Part shown: piece after piece, positions 61,305 through 64,000 of the stretch
Numbering within the stretch: the stretch's first letter is position 1
Layout: each line of letters begins with the position of its first letter
Assembly (NCBI GenBank): GCA_001312325.1
Contig: BBDJ01000019.1
Span: 25,433 to 89,432, forward strand
Length of the DNA: 64,000 nt
From: Lysinibacillus pakistanensis
GTDB lineage: Bacteria; Bacillota; Bacilli; Bacillales_A; Planococcaceae
Direction of reading: 5' to 3'
Made by a program: the position numbers and the translations under genes
Notes under the pieces: generated by a model
The model's input: the letters and a program-made list of their open reading frames with translations, nothing else
Database searches by the model: none
What the model was told of the DNA's origin: nothing

Positions 61305-62707
61305 TTGATTGAAAATATAGTGAATTCAGTAAATGATTTTTTATGGACATATATTCTAGTTGTAATGCTAGTAGGCTTGGGGATTTACTTTACTGTGAAA
61401 ATGAAATTTATGCAAATATTCTTATTAAAAGAGATTTTTCGCTCCGTTTTCGAAAAAGCTCCTAAAACAAAAAGTAGTAGTAATGAAATTTCCTCGATGC
61501 AGGCTTTTTTCATCGGAGCAGCAACAAGAATCGGTACTGGAAATATGGCAGGTGTTGCAATTGCAATAACTATCGGGGGTCCTGGTGCAATTTTTTGGAT
61601 GTGGTTCGCAGCTGTGTTAGGGGGGGCATCTGCATTTGTAGAAAGTACATTAGCTCAAATTTATAAAGTGAAGACTGATGAGGGGTTTAAAGGAGGTCCA
61701 GGGTATTATATACAAAAGCAATTAGGGCTAAAATGGCCAAGTATGATCTTTGCTATCGCAATTATCCTTAGTTTTGGATTAATTTTTAATGCTGTACAAA
61801 CAAATACAATTACAAGTGCATTTAACTATTCATTTGGTATAAGCCTATACTTATGGGCGTGTTTGTAACAATTCTCACAGCTTTGATTATATTTGGTGGA
61901 GTTAAAAGAATCGCTAATTTTACACAAATAATAGTACCTATTATGTCTGTGTTTTATATCATACTAGCGCTTTATATTATTATAACGAATATATCTGATG
62001 TGCCTGTAGCTTTTTTGAGCATCATTAAGAGTGCGTTTGGTCTTGAGCAAATTTCTGGAGGTGGAATTGGTGTAGCTATTATGAACGGGGTAAAGAGGGG
62101 TTTATTTTCTAATGAAGCAGGCATGGGAAGCGCTCCGAACGCTGCTGCTACTGCTAATGTATCCCATCCAGTTAAACAAGGATTTGTACAATTATTAGGT
62201 GTATTTTTTGATACTTTAATAGTTTGTAGTTGTACGGCTTTTATTATCATGTTATCCAAAGTAGAAACAGCTGGTGATTTATCTGGTATAGAAATTACAC
62301 AAGCAGCTATGACTCAGCATTTTGGTTCTTGGGCTAGTATTTTTCTTGCCTTTGCAATATTTACTTTTGCTTTTAGTTCAATTGTAGGTGGATATTATTA
62401 TGGGGAAGCTAATCTAGGTTTTATACACAATAGCCCAATTGTTCTTTTAATATATCGAGTCACAGTATTAATCATGATTATGTTTGGTGCTGTAGCCAAT
62501 CTCCAAATTGTTTGGACTTTAGCTGATTTATCTATGGCCATTATGGCAGTTATAAATCTTGTAGCTATAGCTATTTTAGGTAAATTTTCATTTGCAGCTT
62601 TAGATGATTATATTAGCCAAAGGAAATTTGGCATTAATCCGATATTTTATGCTTCTAATATCTCAGGATTGAAAGGAGTTGAATGTTGGGATTCGGATAA
62701 ACTATAA
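61305..62707 (+). CDS. Alanine/glycine:cation symporter, AGCS family (one frameshift)
   Basis: A polytopic membrane protein of 467 residues with about 10-11 helices. Signatures: FFIGAATRIGTGNMAGVAIA, GGPGAIFWMWFAAVLGGASA, FKGGPGYYIQKQLGLKWP and NGVKRGLFSNEAGMGSAPNA. Probably a sodium- or proton-coupled importer of a small amino acid. One C is lost near 61848 (CCC seen as CC), which otherwise splits it. TTG 61305 follows GGGGGAAGGG. The dehydrogenase gene follows 38 bases after its stop, probably in the same operon. Confidence 0.93.
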
Positions 62708-62745
62708 ACATAAATAACAGAAAAATATAAGGGAGTAGAAAAGTT

Positions 62746-63900
62746 ATGAATTTTGAATATTTTTGTAATACAAAAATAGTAATGGGTATTGGTAAGTCAA
62801 AAGAGGTTGCTCTGATATTGAAAGATTTCGTGGCGCCCAATTCCACAATTATGATTGTCAGCGATCCAGGTGTTAATAAGGCAGGCTTAGTTACACCTAT
62901 GGAAAGATACTTACAAGAAGCAGGATATTCAGTTATCGTATTTGATCAAGTATCACAAAATCCAAGAGATAATGAATGCTTAAAAGGTGCTGAGTTATTC
63001 AGAGAAGAACAGGTAACAGGTCTGATTGCTGTTGGTGGGGGGAGTCCAATGGATACAGCTAAAGCTATTGCCTTGTTAGGTCCAAACGGAGGAATACCTG
63101 AAGATTATGTGGAAGGAAAGAAAGCGTATTCAAATGTAGCACCTTTAATTTGTATTCCTACAACAGCAGGGACTGGTTCGGAAGTTACGCGTTCTTCTGT
63201 TATCACGCTATCTGCTTCACATAAAAAGATTACATTAAAGCATGCCTTACTCAGACCAACAATTGCAATACTAGATCCTGCGCTTACAGCTTCTGTTCCA
63301 AAAAGTATTACTGCTGCAACAGGAGTCGATGCTTTGGTACATGCCATTGAGGGCTATACATGTAAAGTGACAAATCCTATTTCAAAAGCTATGGGAGCAA
63401 GTGCGATGGCAACTATTGTGGAATATCTGCCAAAAGCATATGAAAATGGAGAAAATTTAGAGGCCAGATTCAAAATGCAAGAAGGAAGTTTACTAGCTGG
63501 CCTGTGTTTTGGATCGGCTGATGTGGCGGCAGTACATTGTTTAGCTGAAGCACTTGGAAGCCTTTATGATACACCGCATGGTATTGCAAATGCAGTATTT
63601 TTACCATATACCATTCAGTTTAATTCAACTGAAAATAGACCATTACATGCTGAATTAGCAAGAATCATGGATTTTGCCGAAAAAAATGATTCTGATGAAG
63701 TTGCAATTAATAAATTAGTTGATGGTTTATATGCATTTACAAAGGCTTTAGGAATTCCAACTTTAAAAGAATTATCTTATGTAAAGTTTGAAGATTTTGA
63801 AAAGATGGCAGAACTTGCTGAACAAAACAACTCTACGTCAAGTAATGTCCGTGTTATTACAAAGAAAGATTACTTAGAAATCTTAAATGCAGCTTTTTGA
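62746..63900 (+). CDS. Iron-containing alcohol dehydrogenase
   Basis: An intact 384-residue group-III dehydrogenase. NAD-binding GGGSPMDTAKAIALL; metal ligands in GVDALVHAIEG (Asp, His), AVHCLAEALG (His) and YDTPHG (His). Also PTTAGTGSEVTRSSVI. The substrate is unknown; the operon partner is an amino-acid-type symporter, so an amino or hydroxy compound is plausible. AAGGGAGTAG precedes the ATG. Confidence 0.93.
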   Translation: MNFEYFCNTKIVMGIGKSKEVALILKDFVAPNSTIMIVSDPGVNKAGLVTPMERYLQEAGYSVIVFDQVSQNPRDNECLKGAELFREEQVTGLIAVGGGSPMDTAKAIALLGPNGGIPEDYVEGKKAYSNVAPLICIPTTAGTGSEVTRSSVITLSASHKKITLKHALLRPTIAILDPALTASVPKSITAATGVDALVHAIEGYTCKVTNPISKAMGASAMATIVEYLPKAYENGENLEARFKMQEGSLLAGLCFGSADVAAVHCLAEALGSLYDTPHGIANAVFLPYTIQFNSTENRPLHAELARIMDFAEKNDSDEVAINKLVDGLYAFTKALGIPTLKELSYVKFEDFEKMAELAEQNNSTSSNVRVITKKDYLEILNAAF

Positions 63901-63988
63901 AAGTTCAGAGTTGTGAGTGTTACGTTTTAATGGTGAAAAATTCTATTAATATTGAACACCATGTTTAATAGAAAGGGGAACAAAAAAA

Positions 63989-64000
63989 TTGATTAAAGAG
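63989..64000 (+). CDS. Start of a following gene (TTG), only four codons visible
   Basis: TTG 63989 lies behind GAAAGGGGAA at normal spacing and opens MIKE before the window ends, so another gene probably follows the dehydrogenase in the same operon. Nothing can be said about the product. Confidence 0.35.

Overview
This is a low-GC Gram-positive, endospore-forming chromosome segment, almost certainly Bacillales and most like Lysinibacillus. The evidence is spo0A and spoIVB, the tlyA-ahrC-recN-spoIVB-spo0A order, AGGAGG ribosome sites, many TTG/GTG starts, AT-rich spacers and a leucine dehydrogenase very close to the Lysinibacillus sphaericus enzyme. I found no rRNA, tRNA, CRISPR array, phage or intact insertion sequence.

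Quality warning. About 85 single-base indels break otherwise normal genes. Most are one extra base in an A or T run seen as 7 or 8. A minority are losses, often GG read as G or one base of a short run. After correction every frameshifted gene returns to an integral codon count and a normal family length. I therefore annotate these as single frameshifted CDSs, not as split genes or pseudogenes.

Layout. 0-5 kb: sporulation and arginine-regulator block. 5-7.7 kb: a FapA-like protein, a glycerophosphodiesterase and YqzF. 8-14.6 kb: branched-chain 2-keto acid catabolism (leucine dehydrogenase, then E3, E1 alpha, E1 beta and E2). 14.7-26.4 kb: propionyl/methylmalonyl-CoA metabolism (mutA, mutB, meaB, epimerase, carboxyltransferase) interleaved with brxB, yqjA, prli42 and yqjE, much as in the yqi/yqj region of B. 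subtilis. Valine and isoleucine breakdown yields propionyl-CoA, so these two blocks work together. 26.5-28.2 kb: a CheW protein and a secreted protein under a c-di-GMP-I riboswitch. 28.2-30.6 kb: the two-gene carboxyspermidine route to spermidine. 31-40 kb: chemoreceptor, TPR protein, exporters, an ATP-grasp enzyme, an AraC regulator and a membrane protein. 40.2-47.8 kb: a signalling cluster with an HD-GYP protein, a 1712-residue pseudokinase/ATPase/GAF/histidine kinase and a convergent OmpR regulator. 49-52.8 kb: bioDAYB behind a clear BirA operator. 53-60 kb: an accessory stretch with gene remnants (LysE, dinB, SLH protein, GNAT) among a MocR/aminotransferase pair, a TetR regulator and an HD-domain protein. 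60-64 kb: a LysR regulator, an alanine-type symporter and an iron-type alcohol dehydrogenase.

The best candidate for something undescribed is a pair of diverged 240-290 bp repeats (10724-10965 and 24923-25211). Their predicted stems carry compensatory base changes, which points to a dispersed structured RNA.
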